Below, in pieces: positions 17,476 to 25,978 of a DNA stretch of 64,000 nt (positions within the stretch are counted from its first letter, which is position 1; each line of letters begins with the position of its first letter). Source of the DNA: Clostridium ganghwense. GTDB taxonomy: Bacteria; Bacillota; Clostridia; Clostridiales; Clostridiaceae. The notes beneath the pieces are model-generated. The model saw only the letters and a list, made by a program, of their open reading frames with translations, ran no database searches and was not told the origin of the DNA. The stretch is taken from positions 496,001 to 560,000 of the forward strand of contig NZ_JAPQES010000001.1 in assembly GCF_026735165.1 (NCBI RefSeq), read 5' to 3'. A program made the position numbers and the translations under genes.

Positions 17476-18956
17476 AAAACTCTATAAGAGCTAAGCTTTT
17501 TAAGGTAATTTGTTTTCTTATCACCTTTTTTATAGTTTTTTCATGGTTTCTCAATTTAAATTTTCTAGGTAAATATTATACTCTTAAAAAGAAAAACATG
17601 TTGATAGATAACTACAAAATGATAAATGAAATATACAAAGGTAATCTTGAAGATATTTCTCTACAACTAGAAATATTAGAACGTTCTTCGGGTATTCATA
17701 TTACAATTCAAAACATGAATTCTATAAAATATGATTCTTCACATAAATTTTTTAATAATAATCTTAAAAACCGTAAAATTCCATATGAAAAAATAATTCC
17801 ATATAAAAAAACGGTTGATTTGATTCCTAATATACATAAAATACCTGCTGAAAAATATATCTTTAGAGTTACAAAAGACCCTAGATTAAAAACCAACTTT
17901 TTAAATCTTATTTCTGTTTTAAATAATAAAGATATCCTAATATTGAGCACTCCATTGGTAGCAATACAGGAAAGTGCGGATATTGCAAATAATTTCTTTC
18001 TTTTCACAGGAATTTTAACGCTTATTATAGGCGGCATTCTAGCCTTTATATTATCAAAACGTTTTGCAAAGCCTATTTTGGAATTAAATAATATAGCAAA
18101 AAAAATGTCCGTACTTGATTTTTCAAAAAAATATGATGTAAAATCCAATGATGAAATCGGTGAACTTGGAGATAGTATAAATTCTCTATCTTCTCAACTT
18201 GATAAAACTATTTCAGACTTGAAGTTTGCCAATGATAAATTAGAAAAAGATTTGGAACGAGAACGTAAGATTGACGAGATGAGAAAGGAATTTATAGCAA
18301 ATGTATCGCACGAACTAAAAACCCCACTTTTTCTTATCCAAGGATATTCAGAAGGATTAAAGCTTAATATTACTGAAGACGAAAACGAAAGAAATTTCTA
18401 TTGTGACGTTATAATGAATGAAACAACTAAAATGAACAAACTTGTAAAACAGCTTTTAGAACTGTCTCAATTAGAATCTGGAAATTTAAAGTTAGAAAAA
18501 AACTCTTTTGATATTTACTCTCTTTTAGATACCGTAATAAATAAGTTTAAAGCAGTTCTTGATGATAAAGAAATTTCTATAGATATACCTGCCAAAGATA
18601 ATATAATGGTATATGCTGATAGGGATAAAATTGAACAGATTTTAGTAAACTATACTACCAATGCTATTAATCATGTAGATGATAAAAAACAAATAAAAAT
18701 TGTTATGGACACCATAAAAACTAAAGTTCGTATATCAATATTCAATTCAGGAAAACATATTCCTGAAGAATCTATTGATGAAATCTGGACCAGTTTTTAC
18801 AAAGTTGATAAAGCTAGAACTAGAGCTTACGGTGGAACTGGATTAGGATTATCCGTTGTCCGCAGCATTCAAAATCTTCATAATAATGCTTATGGAGTAA
18901 TGAATACAGATGATGGTGTAGTTTTCTGGTTTGAATTAGATAAATATGAAAATTAA
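17472..18956 (+). CDS. Membrane sensor histidine kinase
   Basis: 494 residues. TM1 about 10-32, extracytoplasmic sensor about 33-173 of no recognised fold, TM2 about 174-196, HAMP about 197-250, HisKA with phospho-acceptor H280 in FIANVSHELKTPL, then a HATPase domain with N-box YTTNAINHV and G-box YGGTGLGLSVV. Partner of the response regulator, translationally coupled to it. The sensor domain is about 140 residues and contains no cysteines, so metal or redox sensing through thiols is unlikely. Confidence 0.95.
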   Translation: MKNSIRAKLFKVICFLITFFIVFSWFLNLNFLGKYYTLKKKNMLIDNYKMINEIYKGNLEDISLQLEILERSSGIHITIQNMNSIKYDSSHKFFNNNLKNRKIPYEKIIPYKKTVDLIPNIHKIPAEKYIFRVTKDPRLKTNFLNLISVLNNKDILILSTPLVAIQESADIANNFFLFTGILTLIIGGILAFILSKRFAKPILELNNIAKKMSVLDFSKKYDVKSNDEIGELGDSINSLSSQLDKTISDLKFANDKLEKDLERERKIDEMRKEFIANVSHELKTPLFLIQGYSEGLKLNITEDENERNFYCDVIMNETTKMNKLVKQLLELSQLESGNLKLEKNSFDIYSLLDTVINKFKAVLDDKEISIDIPAKDNIMVYADRDKIEQILVNYTTNAINHVDDKKQIKIVMDTIKTKVRISIFNSGKHIPEESIDEIWTSFYKVDKARTRAYGGTGLGLSVVRSIQNLHNNAYGVMNTDDGVVFWFELDKYEN

Positions 18957-18984
18957 AATACGCCCTCCTCCCGAGGGCGTATTT
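18957..18984. terminator. Bidirectional terminator between the two-component system and the repeat protein
   Basis: GC-rich stem AATACGCCCTC / GAGGGCGTATT with loop CTCC, placed between two convergent genes with T-runs on both strands. Confidence 0.92.
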
Positions 18985-18985
18985 A

Positions 18986-19837
18986 TTATTTATTTGTATT
19001 TTCTTGTACTGGCATATTTTTATTCATCTTACCTTTAAATCCTGGTTTATGATGCTTTTGTGGATGTCCAGGTAGTGTTTTTCTTATTTCTTTTGCTTGT
19101 TCTTCCGTAATTGTTCCATCTTCTATAAGGCTCTTTATAGGGTTCGTATGATTATTCTTTAAGTTTTTTATATATTCTTTTCGTTCTTCCTCACTCATAT
19201 CCTTAAATTTTTCAAAATCAGCTTTTTTAGTGTCTTGTGCAGTTTTTATAGCTGATGCAATTTTATCTGCTTGTTCTTGAGTTATTGTTTTGTTTTCTAC
19301 AAGTTTACTTAAATCTTCTTTTAATTTTGCATCTTTTAATTCAACAGCCTTCTGATGCATTTTTTCTCTTAGTGCATCTGCCTTTTCCTGAGTTAATATA
19401 CCTTCATCAACCAATTCTGCAAACAATTCTGGTTTTCTTTGTTTACCCTGTTTATCTGTTCTATCCATTTTTCTATCTTTTGGTGCTTTCTTACCTTCTT
19501 TTTGTGCAGCTTCTCTACGCTGTGCCATGAATTGTTTTGCTTCTTCAGCCTTTTTATCTACATATGTTTTTATTTTGTCACTTTCGTCCTGTGTAATTAA
19601 GTTTGAACTTACTGCTTCTGTTAAAACTGCCTCAAATACTTTATTCATTTCTTCCATTCTATCTTTATTAAATTTGTTTTTATCCATAGGTATTCTGTGT
19701 TCTATTTTCAAACTTTTATCAGTATCTGTAGCTTTTTCAGTTGCAGCGAAAGCTGAGCTTGCAGCTGATAATGCCATTCCTCCTGCTAATAATCCACACA
19801 TTATTTTAGCTTTTAAAGATAATTTACTTGATTTCAT
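18986..19837 (-). CDS. Secreted helical-repeat protein (DUF2680-like repeats)
   Basis: 283 residues. A Sec signal peptide (about 1-31, ending SSAFA-A) is followed by at least four copies of a motif of the form 'L-x-E-x-G-x-I-T-Q-E-Q-A-D-x-I': SSNLITQDESDKIKTY, DEGILTQEKADALREK, ENKTITQEQADKIASA, EDGTITEEQAKEIRKT. This is the pattern of DUF2680-type proteins. The mature part is very rich in K, E and Q, with no cysteines, and ends in a basic HPQKHHKPGFKGK tail. Function is unknown; it may be an envelope stress or metal-binding protein. The two-component system lies tail-to-tail with it and probably regulates it through the direct repeats upstream. Confidence 0.85.
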   Translation of the reverse strand: MKSSKLSLKAKIMCGLLAGGMALSAASSAFAATEKATDTDKSLKIEHRIPMDKNKFNKDRMEEMNKVFEAVLTEAVSSNLITQDESDKIKTYVDKKAEEAKQFMAQRREAAQKEGKKAPKDRKMDRTDKQGKQRKPELFAELVDEGILTQEKADALREKMHQKAVELKDAKLKEDLSKLVENKTITQEQADKIASAIKTAQDTKKADFEKFKDMSEEERKEYIKNLKNNHTNPIKSLIEDGTITEEQAKEIRKTLPGHPQKHHKPGFKGKMNKNMPVQENTNK

Positions 19838-19886
19838 TTATATTACCCCTTTCATTTTTTTATTATTTGCTTGTTTCTATGCTTTT

Positions 19887-19941
19887 ATTATAGGTATATA
19901 ATATGGCAGTTTTGTGACAAAATGTTGTAATGTTTGTGACA
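19887..19941 (-). promoter_or_regulatory. Activator-type promoter with phased direct repeats for the secreted repeat protein
   Basis: A -10 box TATAAT (minus strand, 19887-19892) has no -35 consensus at the correct distance. In its place lie direct repeats TTTGTGACA at 19911-19919 and 19933-19941, exactly 22 bases apart, with a degenerate third copy between them at 11-base phase. Such 11-base tandem sites over the -35 region are typical of OmpR/PhoB-class activators, one of which is encoded 2.4 kb away. Confidence 0.7.
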
Positions 19942-20112
19942 TATATATTCTAGTAAAAAATCACGATTTTAAATGTAAAACCTAATTTTTATATTAAAAT
20001 TGTCCTTAATTCAGCTAAATCCTTCTAAAATCAAAAAAATTGGAGCTTTATATAATTTTATTATGGTTATATAATCCTATAGGAAAATTAAATATTTGCG
20101 GAGGAACCTATT

Positions 20113-21027
20113 ATGGATAGGAACAAAATCACTGGGACATTACTTGTTATTATATCGGCTATGACCTTTGGAAGCTTGCCTTTGTTTTCAAATTTTGCTT
20201 ATGCTCAAGGCATACCGGTAAGCACTCTACTGTTTTTAAGATTTTTTACAGCAAGTCTTATTTTATGGCCATACGTTTTAATAAAAAAGCTTCCATTTAA
20301 AACTTCAAAATATGTCTTTGGACATCTTCTTTTAATAAGTTTTATTGGATATGCATCTTCAGCCTCTGGACTTTTTTATGCTTATAAATATATATCAAGT
20401 TCTCTGGCTACCATTATAATTTATTGTTACCCTATTATAGTTGTTGGGTATGAAATGTTTTCTTCTAAAAAAATAGATTATAAGAAAATTTTCTGTTTAC
20501 TAATAACATTACTTGGATTAGTTCTAGTAGTTTGTACAGGCCCTATTAAAATGAATTGGACAGGCATTTTACTTGCTTTTATCAGTGCCGTTGGATATGC
20601 GTATTTCTGTATAGGACTAGAAAAAAAAGAAACTCAAACATTAAACTCCATAGTAATTTCAACATATGTTATGAGTTCCTGTATGATAGTTTATTTTTTA
20701 CAATGCATAATAACTAAACAAACATTATTGCCACCAAACACCAAAAGCTTTTCATATGCTGTGATTTTAGGTATTTTGTGCAGCATTGTGCCTACAGTAA
20801 CTCTATATGAAGGAGTTAAAAAAATAGGAGTTGGAACTTCTGTTATCATAAGTACCTTTGAACCACTTTTTGTATGTATTTTAGGAGTTATCTTCTTAAA
20901 TGAAATTGTAACTTCAAATATGATTATAGGTGGATTACTAGTTATTTTTTCATTGATGCTTTTACAAATGCCAACTCTAAAATTCCCATTAAAAAATAAA
21001 AGACGGACTATATATAATTCAAAGTAA
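20113..21027 (+). CDS. EamA/DMT family transporter
   Basis: 304 residues with ten predicted membrane helices arranged as two EamA repeats (about 5-140 and 150-290). Typical sequence in the first repeat: ISAMTFGSLPLFSNFAYAQGIPVSTLLFLRFF; in the second: VGTSVIISTFEPLFVCILGVIFLNE. Family members export or import small metabolites and amino acids; the substrate cannot be told. Ribosome site GGAGG 10 bases before ATG. It is followed by a terminator and is monocistronic. Confidence 0.92.
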   Translation: MDRNKITGTLLVIISAMTFGSLPLFSNFAYAQGIPVSTLLFLRFFTASLILWPYVLIKKLPFKTSKYVFGHLLLISFIGYASSASGLFYAYKYISSSLATIIIYCYPIIVVGYEMFSSKKIDYKKIFCLLITLLGLVLVVCTGPIKMNWTGILLAFISAVGYAYFCIGLEKKETQTLNSIVISTYVMSSCMIVYFLQCIITKQTLLPPNTKSFSYAVILGILCSIVPTVTLYEGVKKIGVGTSVIISTFEPLFVCILGVIFLNEIVTSNMIIGGLLVIFSLMLLQMPTLKFPLKNKRRTIYNSK

Positions 21028-21059
21028 ACATATTCAATACTAATCTTATTAAAATTAAT

Positions 21060-21091
21060 AGGAGTAAAAGAATTTTCATTCTTTTACTCCT
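21060..21091 (+). terminator. Terminator of the EamA transporter gene
   Basis: Arms AGGAGTAAAAGAA / TTCTTTTACTCCT, loop TTTTCA. It can also serve the opposing gene at 21126-21536. Confidence 0.88.
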
Positions 21092-21125
21092 ACTTAAAAG
21101 TACAACTCTCTTTAATATAAATTTA

Positions 21126-21536
21126 TTATACTGTCTCATGCTTATTAATAATGAAATTTTTAAAGTGAATTGTAATGACATAAATAGTCATAATAATAAG
21201 TGCTATACACACTAAAGCTCCAATTGCAACTAGTACCCTTGATAACATACCTAAATCTAAAATAATTGGAAGGAATATTGCTGCTGCTGAATAAAAAGGA
21301 AGCTTTATATTTAAGCTGCTCATATTATATTTTTTACTTAAAAATTTTAGCCCTACCCCAATCATTAATAATAAAGGAATACATACTATTGGTATTACTA
21401 AAAATTGAGTTCCACATGATTCATACCATGGCAAATTTTTATTAAATGATGTATAAATCATCAAAGCAAATAATAAAACTATAATCTGTGATAAATTTAA
21501 TATTGTATATGTAATATTTCTAATCTTTTGTTCCAT
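21126..21536 (-). CDS. Small four-helix membrane protein, function unknown
   Basis: 136 residues with four hydrophobic segments (about 12-32, 42-66, 80-97, 100-127). Starts MEQKIRNITY after GAGGTG. No family recognised. Behind it lies a near-consensus promoter whose -10 box is covered by a perfect palindrome of the AGTGTAA/TTACACT type, as used by GntR/YtrA-type repressors, but no regulator gene survives between promoter and this gene. Confidence 0.75.
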   Translation of the reverse strand: MEQKIRNITYTILNLSQIIVLLFALMIYTSFNKNLPWYESCGTQFLVIPIVCIPLLLMIGVGLKFLSKKYNMSSLNIKLPFYSAAAIFLPIILDLGMLSRVLVAIGALVCIALIIMTIYVITIHFKNFIINKHETV

Positions 21537-21649
21537 TTTTACACCTCGTACAAAAATTTATTTTTATTAATTTTCATTGCATACATTATAAATCTTACAT
21601 TAAAATAAATTCTCCTTTTATGAAATCACCACCTTTCTTTTATACTTTT

Positions 21650-21684
21650 AGTGTAATTTTACACTATTGTTGTAAAAACGTCAA
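21650..21684 (-). promoter_or_regulatory. Promoter with palindromic operator upstream of the four-helix protein
   Basis: On the minus strand TTGACG (21679-21684), 17 bases, TAAAAT (21656-21661). The palindrome AGTGTAA-AA-TTACACT (21650-21665) covers the -10. This is the arrangement expected for a repressor of the GntR/YtrA class. Confidence 0.75.
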
Positions 21685-21708
21685 TATAAATTTTTATACA
21701 ATTCAAAT

Positions 21709-22782
21709 CTACCTTATAGTAACATTAGGTAAACCTTTTAACTCTTGTATAGTCTTATCATCAACATCTTCTAAAAAAATTTCTTCTAAAGATTTTAATT
21801 TCTTAATATGATTAATATTTTTTATATTTACATTGTAAAGATACAATTTCTTCAAATCTGTAAAATTCTCTATACCATCTAAGCTCCCAATTTCACAATC
21901 ACTCACACAAAGCTTATCAAGATATTTTAAACTTTTTATAGTATAAAAATTTTTAAAATTTATTTTATTTATAAATAATTGTTTTAAATTAGGAAAATTA
22001 TCCATACTAAAAGTTTCATATGTTTTTTCTTCTTCTATGTCCCATTTTTCTATATTACGAAAATGTAATTCTTCTACAGAATTCATTTGCCCTATATTTG
22101 ATAAATCTTTCACCTTACTACCATAAAAAGATATTTTTGTAACTTTAGTTAACGAAGATATAAGATTTAAATTTTTAATTTTTTTATCTCTAATATTATA
22201 AATCTTAATTTGTTCTAAATTTTTTAACTGCTCTATTCCTTCTAAATTAATTACATCTCTAAATGACTTAATATCTATAAACCTTATTTTTTGTAAATTC
22301 TCTAGTGTTATTCCTCCATCGCACCAATTCCTTTCGAGAGCTTCTTCTACACATCTTTCAAAATTCCTATCTTTTATCAATCTATTTTTACTTATGTAAA
22401 CATTAATGCAGGTAACTAAAGAAATTATTAATATACTAGATAAAATTTTCTTCCATTTATATTTTGAAATATCTTTCCAAATATAAATAACAACAAGTGT
22501 TGTAAAATAATAAGCTAATATAATACTTATTGTATAATCTATTTCCAGCTTATTCATTACAGCACTTAATAGAATAATTCCCATTAAAATTATCAATTCA
22601 ATTCTATGAAGTTTTCTGAAAATTATTAAATGACAAAAATACACTATCCAATATAAAATTAATCCTGAATAAATAGTAGTTTCTATATTAATATTAAGTA
22701 GATATACAATTATCATTATTACTAAAAGTACTGAATACATTAACTTTTCCTTTTTAAAATTACTCTTTACTTTTTGCTCCAT
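21709..22782 (-). CDS. Membrane protein with leucine-rich repeats
   Basis: 357 residues. The first 130 residues hold about five membrane helices (15-33, 37-55, 60-75, 82-102, 112-128). The C-terminal 220 residues are leucine-rich repeats of about 22 residues in a degenerate form: LEGIEQLKNLEQIKIYNI, LSNIGQMNSVEELHF, LDGIENFTDLKKLYLYNV, INHIKKLKSLEEIFLED. The repeats presumably form a binding surface on one side of the membrane. Partners are unknown. The upstream gene, another membrane protein, ends 37 bases before it, so they are probably co-transcribed. Confidence 0.82.
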   Translation of the reverse strand: MEQKVKSNFKKEKLMYSVLLVIMIIVYLLNINIETTIYSGLILYWIVYFCHLIIFRKLHRIELIILMGIILLSAVMNKLEIDYTISIILAYYFTTLVVIYIWKDISKYKWKKILSSILIISLVTCINVYISKNRLIKDRNFERCVEEALERNWCDGGITLENLQKIRFIDIKSFRDVINLEGIEQLKNLEQIKIYNIRDKKIKNLNLISSLTKVTKISFYGSKVKDLSNIGQMNSVEELHFRNIEKWDIEEEKTYETFSMDNFPNLKQLFINKINFKNFYTIKSLKYLDKLCVSDCEIGSLDGIENFTDLKKLYLYNVNIKNINHIKKLKSLEEIFLEDVDDKTIQELKGLPNVTIR

Positions 22783-22819
22783 GACCCATCCCCCAATAAA
22801 ATATAATCATTTACGAATA

Positions 22820-23257
22820 TTATGATTTATTGTTAATCTTATATCTTCTTTTATTTAAATATGTACCAATTGCACTTGCCATAATTACACTTATCCATTG
22901 ATACATACTTATAAATATTCCTATAATTCCAACTCCATAATCATTAGGATCAGTATGAGTAGGGAAAAATTTAGCTCCTTCAAATAAAATTATAAACCAG
23001 TATATTACGTAAGGAACTGAAATAAATAATACATTTAACCAACTTCCTTCTAAAAACAGTCTTATTGCAATTATGTAAAGTAGTGTTAATAAGACAACTC
23101 CCAAATTTAGCAATATAACATTAGTAAACATCCAATCATAAGTTATTAATAATCTCATATATAATTCTCCAACAATAGCAAAAACAATGCTTAATATTTG
23201 AGTTACAAGAATCTGTTTTATTATCTTGAAAGCTTTATTGTTAATACTATTTTCCAT
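22820..23257 (-). CDS. Small four-helix membrane protein, function unknown
   Basis: 145 residues with four hydrophobic helices (about 11-33, 42-65, 73-92, 108-130). It begins MENSINNKAFKI after GAAGGTGAT. No family recognised. Probably first gene of a two-gene unit with the leucine-rich-repeat membrane protein. Confidence 0.75.
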   Translation of the reverse strand: MENSINNKAFKIIKQILVTQILSIVFAIVGELYMRLLITYDWMFTNVILLNLGVVLLTLLYIIAIRLFLEGSWLNVLFISVPYVIYWFIILFEGAKFFPTHTDPNDYGVGIIGIFISMYQWISVIMASAIGTYLNKRRYKINNKS

Positions 23258-23316
23258 ATATAATCACCTTCTTTCTTTAATCTTTTACACCTTCATTTCT
23301 AAATACCTAATAACAA

Positions 23317-23433
23317 TTAAGCTTCATTTTTTCTAAATCCCCAAATAGTAGTAACGCTTCCTAAAAAACTAGTTAAGTATTCAATTCCACTCAAATCAAA
23401 ATTAGCATCTACTGCAAGGATACCTCTTGCAAA
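23317..23433 (-). pseudogene. C-terminal remnant of an unidentified gene
   Basis: An open stretch of 38 codons on the minus strand, FARGILAVDANFDLSGIEYL then TSFLGSVTTIWGFRKNEA, with a normal TAA stop at 23317-23319. It has no start codon: it opens directly after an in-frame TGA (23434-23436). The sequence is more protein-like than random AT-rich DNA (alternating hydrophobic residues, a WGF near the end) and looks like the tail of a small membrane protein. Family not recognised. Confidence 0.45.
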
Positions 23434-23546
23434 TCAATTCTCATCCTATTGTACTATATTAAACCTTAAATGTATAAAAATAGTATAAATCTATTATTTG
23501 ATGCATAAGAAAAGAACTTCATATTAGTTTTCAAAAAATAAATAGA

Positions 23547-23563
23547 GCTGCTGAATCAGCAGC
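23547..23563 (-). terminator. Hairpin with T-run, minus strand
   Basis: GCTGCTGAATCAGCAGC is a perfect hairpin followed on the minus strand by TCTATTTATTTTTTG. Probably the terminator for the acetyltransferase transcript from 24274. The loop region resembles the terminator at 24402-24441. Confidence 0.65.
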
Positions 23564-23719
23564 CTGAAATTATAGTTATATTTATAGTTATTACTTTTTG
23601 TCATTCTAATGTTTCAATCCTTGCTTTAATTAAAGTTGCTAAGTTGCTCTTAAGTTAGGAATAGAAGAATTTTAGAATAAAAATTCTTAACTAGTTGAAA
23701 TAATGATTATGCTCATTAT

Positions 23720-24274
23720 CTAATCTATTATTGTTCTTACAAAATAGTCGTCATATATCATAAATTTCTTGCCCAATGGAATATATCCTTTTTTCTTTAA
23801 CGAAATGACTCTTTCTTTTGCTGTCGGAAACGCTTTTGTAAGTATAGATTTCACATCAAATAGATAATAAAACGATTCATTTGTAATTTCTAATATAGCA
23901 TCAATAACTTTCTGATTTTCGTATTTGCTCTTTAAATCTATTCTTAAAACACCATAATGATTAAAATCATCTTCTGATATTCGTTGAAACATCTCAATAG
24001 TTCCAATTATTTCATTAGTACTATTTAGAATAATCGTCCATCTCACAAAATAACGATTACTATATGAATAGTTCCAAAATTCAATTGCCTGTTTCATTCT
24101 TTCCATTGAAGTATAATAAAAATCATCTCCGTGACAATTATCATAATTAAAAAATGGGACCGACTTTTTATCGGAGTAACATTTTAATAACTCTTCTGCA
24201 TCATCCAAAATTGTTTGCCTTAATGTAATGTAGTTGTTTTTACAAGTTGGACATACTTCATATACATTTTCCAT
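23720..24274 (-). CDS. GNAT family acetyltransferase, RimJ-like
   Basis: 184 residues. N-acetyltransferase fold: ITLRQTILDDAEELLKCYSD at the start, central strands WTIILNSTNEIIGTIEMFQR, and a late KKKGYIPLGKKFMIYDDYFVR. The acetyl-CoA loop (after DLKSKYENQKVIDAIL) is degenerate compared with the usual Q/RxxGxG/A, so activity is not certain. An unusual N-terminal CPTCKN (two cysteines at about 8 and 11) precedes the domain and could bind metal or be chance. GGAGGA ribosome site. Confidence 0.75.
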   Translation of the reverse strand: MENVYEVCPTCKNNYITLRQTILDDAEELLKCYSDKKSVPFFNYDNCHGDDFYYTSMERMKQAIEFWNYSYSNRYFVRWTIILNSTNEIIGTIEMFQRISEDDFNHYGVLRIDLKSKYENQKVIDAILEITNESFYYLFDVKSILTKAFPTAKERVISLKKKGYIPLGKKFMIYDDYFVRTIID

Positions 24275-24401
24275 CCGCTATTCCTCCTGCATATTATATA
24301 AATAATATTTGTTTCGCAATATCTTTATATTATTCAACATCAAAACATATTAAATTGTATCATGTTAATCCTTACAATAACAAAATAATATATATTTTAC
24401 A

Positions 24402-24441
24402 AAAACATTTGAGCTGCTCAATCAGCAACTCAAATGTTTTT
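24402..24441 (-). terminator. Terminator of the gene at 24458
   Basis: Arms ACATTTGAG / CTCAAATGT plus inner TGCT/AGCA, with A- and T-runs on the two sides. Confidence 0.88.
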
Positions 24442-24457
24442 ACACAGTTTTTCAATA

Positions 24458-25048
24458 TTAAATATACTTAATATCTCTTATAAACAAATTATTTTCTCTT
24501 GCAATCTTCTCATAAAAGCTTACATCTTTATCCTCTCTAAAAAACACTGGGAACGATAAGTCATAATTTCCCCAAACTGTAAGTGGTATCTCCATAAAAT
24601 GCAATGTGCAGAAATGTAATTCTCTTGTTGATAGTTTTGTTATAAAAGGAATTAACTCTTCATTATCTAATAAAAAGTATACTGAATCAGAATTTAAGTT
24701 TCTTACATGATTTATAAATGTTAACTTGTCATCATAATCTAAGTAATTTAAAACTCTAAGAATTCCTGCATTATCTATATCTTTTAAATAAAAATCTACA
24801 ATTATTGGCTTGTTTTTATTAAGATTATAAATCTTTTTCATAAAATTTATAAATCTTTCTTCATATTTTAAATTATACTTTTCCACAGAACCTAAAAGCT
24901 CATTTGATTCTGCTAAAGTTAAAGCATGATCATGAACATCTAATACTCCATTAGTGTAATTTTTAAATCCTTCATCTATATTATTAATTGCTATTTTTTT
25001 AATAGAATTAAATTCTTCTCTAGTTATAGGTTTTAATAGTTTTTCCAT
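24458..25048 (-). CDS. Protein of unknown function
   Basis: 196 residues from ATG at 25048 (MEKLLKPITREE); an ATG 12 bases further upstream abuts the AGGAG ribosome site and cannot use it. Soluble, acidic, mostly helical, no recognised motif. The GGAGAT site places it directly behind the acetyltransferase gene at 25084-25608, with only 35 bases between, so the two are probably co-transcribed. Possible resemblance to small immunity-type or barrel proteins cannot be supported. Confidence 0.7.
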   Translation of the reverse strand: MEKLLKPITREEFNSIKKIAINNIDEGFKNYTNGVLDVHDHALTLAESNELLGSVEKYNLKYEERFINFMKKIYNLNKNKPIIVDFYLKDIDNAGILRVLNYLDYDDKLTFINHVRNLNSDSVYFLLDNEELIPFITKLSTRELHFCTLHFMEIPLTVWGNYDLSFPVFFREDKDVSFYEKIARENNLFIRDIKYI

Positions 25049-25083
25049 TATATTTCGCATCTCCTAATTACAACTTGGTAATG

Positions 25084-25608
25084 TTAATCAATCATTAATC
25101 CCATTGATACAGAGTCATAAAATTTACCATTAATAAAAAAGTCTCTTTTTAATGTTCCTTCTTCTAAAAATCCAAGCTTCTTATATAAATTAATACCACG
25201 TGTATTATCAGTTCTAACCCTTAAATTAATTTTTCTAATTGTACCTGATTTTTTACTCCATTCAATTAAATATTTTATAAGTTCTTCACCTATACCATTT
25301 CCCCAATATTTTTTTAGAACACTCACTCCAAATTCACCTACATGAGCATTACGTGGCCTTGGACCACCTGAAAAATTCAGATTTCCAACTATCTTTCCGT
25401 TAATTTCAGCGATAATAAACAGAGCATTATCCTTCTCTAAAGTATTTTTAATAAATTCTCTTTCTTGCTCAATAGTTCTTCCAAATTCTCCTGCTGTAAA
25501 TGTCAAAAAATCTGATTCTCCCCCTATGATATTTAGATATTCTATTAATGCTTCAGCATCTGACTTAATAGCCTTTCTAACTATAATTCTTTCATTATTA
25601 ACCTTCAT
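25084..25608 (-). CDS. GNAT family N-acetyltransferase
   Basis: 174 residues, full-length GNAT domain: IIVRKAIKSDAEALIEYLN start, IIAEINGKIVGNLNFSGG, acetyl-CoA loop VLKKYWGNGIGEELIKYLIEW (G-x-G-x-G/A form), then LRVRTDNTRGINLYKKLGFLEEG. RimJ/RimL-like members acetylate proteins or small molecules such as antibiotics or amines; acceptor unknown. Ribosome site AGGAGAG is 15 bases from the start, rather far. Confidence 0.85.
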   Translation of the reverse strand: MKVNNERIIVRKAIKSDAEALIEYLNIIGGESDFLTFTAGEFGRTIEQEREFIKNTLEKDNALFIIAEINGKIVGNLNFSGGPRPRNAHVGEFGVSVLKKYWGNGIGEELIKYLIEWSKKSGTIRKINLRVRTDNTRGINLYKKLGFLEEGTLKRDFFINGKFYDSVSMGLMID

Positions 25609-25758
25609 TTTTTATCAGTTCTCTCCTATATAATCACATAATATCAGACTATTATATCATATAGAGTAAAAAGTTTCATGAATGATAGATTTTTTAGCAT
25701 CCTACCCTTTAATTTTCAATATTAATTCGTATATTATCTTGGGAAAGGAGCCAAAAAC

Positions 25759-25953
25759 ATGAATAAAAAAATTATTAATAATAACATATATCGCAAAGTG
25801 GAACCAATACGTACAATATGTGGATTATATTTTGAAAATGATGTAATGAAAAGATCGGTGAAACAAGCCAAGAAGTCCAAGTCTAATATGGAAAATATCA
25901 GTTTTTCAAAACTTCTAGAAGAACTAACTACAGAAAAATGTCATGAAAAATAG
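25759..25953 (+). CDS. Small basic protein, unknown
   Basis: 64 residues, MNKKIINNNIYRKVEPIR with a perfect AAGGAG ribosome site 9 bases before the ATG and a terminator right after, so it is very probably real. It has two cysteines (CGLYF and CHEK) and a basic central part. No family recognised. Confidence 0.65.
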   Translation: MNKKIINNNIYRKVEPIRTICGLYFENDVMKRSVKQAKKSKSNMENISFSKLLEELTTEKCHEK

Positions 25954-25978
25954 AGAAAATTCTCCACTAAATGATTTT

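Larger units (their letters stand above)
23258..23719. other. 462-base spacer with a gene remnant and terminator-like hairpins
   Basis: Apart from the remnant at 23317-23433 and the hairpin at 23547-23563 (both listed), I see only AT-rich sequence. A weak hairpin, AAGAATTT...AAAATTCTT near 23668-23692, lies downstream of the acetyltransferase gene. The region looks like a place where genes have been lost. Confidence 0.5.

Noticed and set aside
23547-24441. Two similar hairpins (GCTGCTGAATCAGCAGC and the one at 24402-24441) considered as a dispersed repeat
   Set aside because: They share only the loop-proximal core; both sit where terminators are expected, so a common terminator shape explains them.
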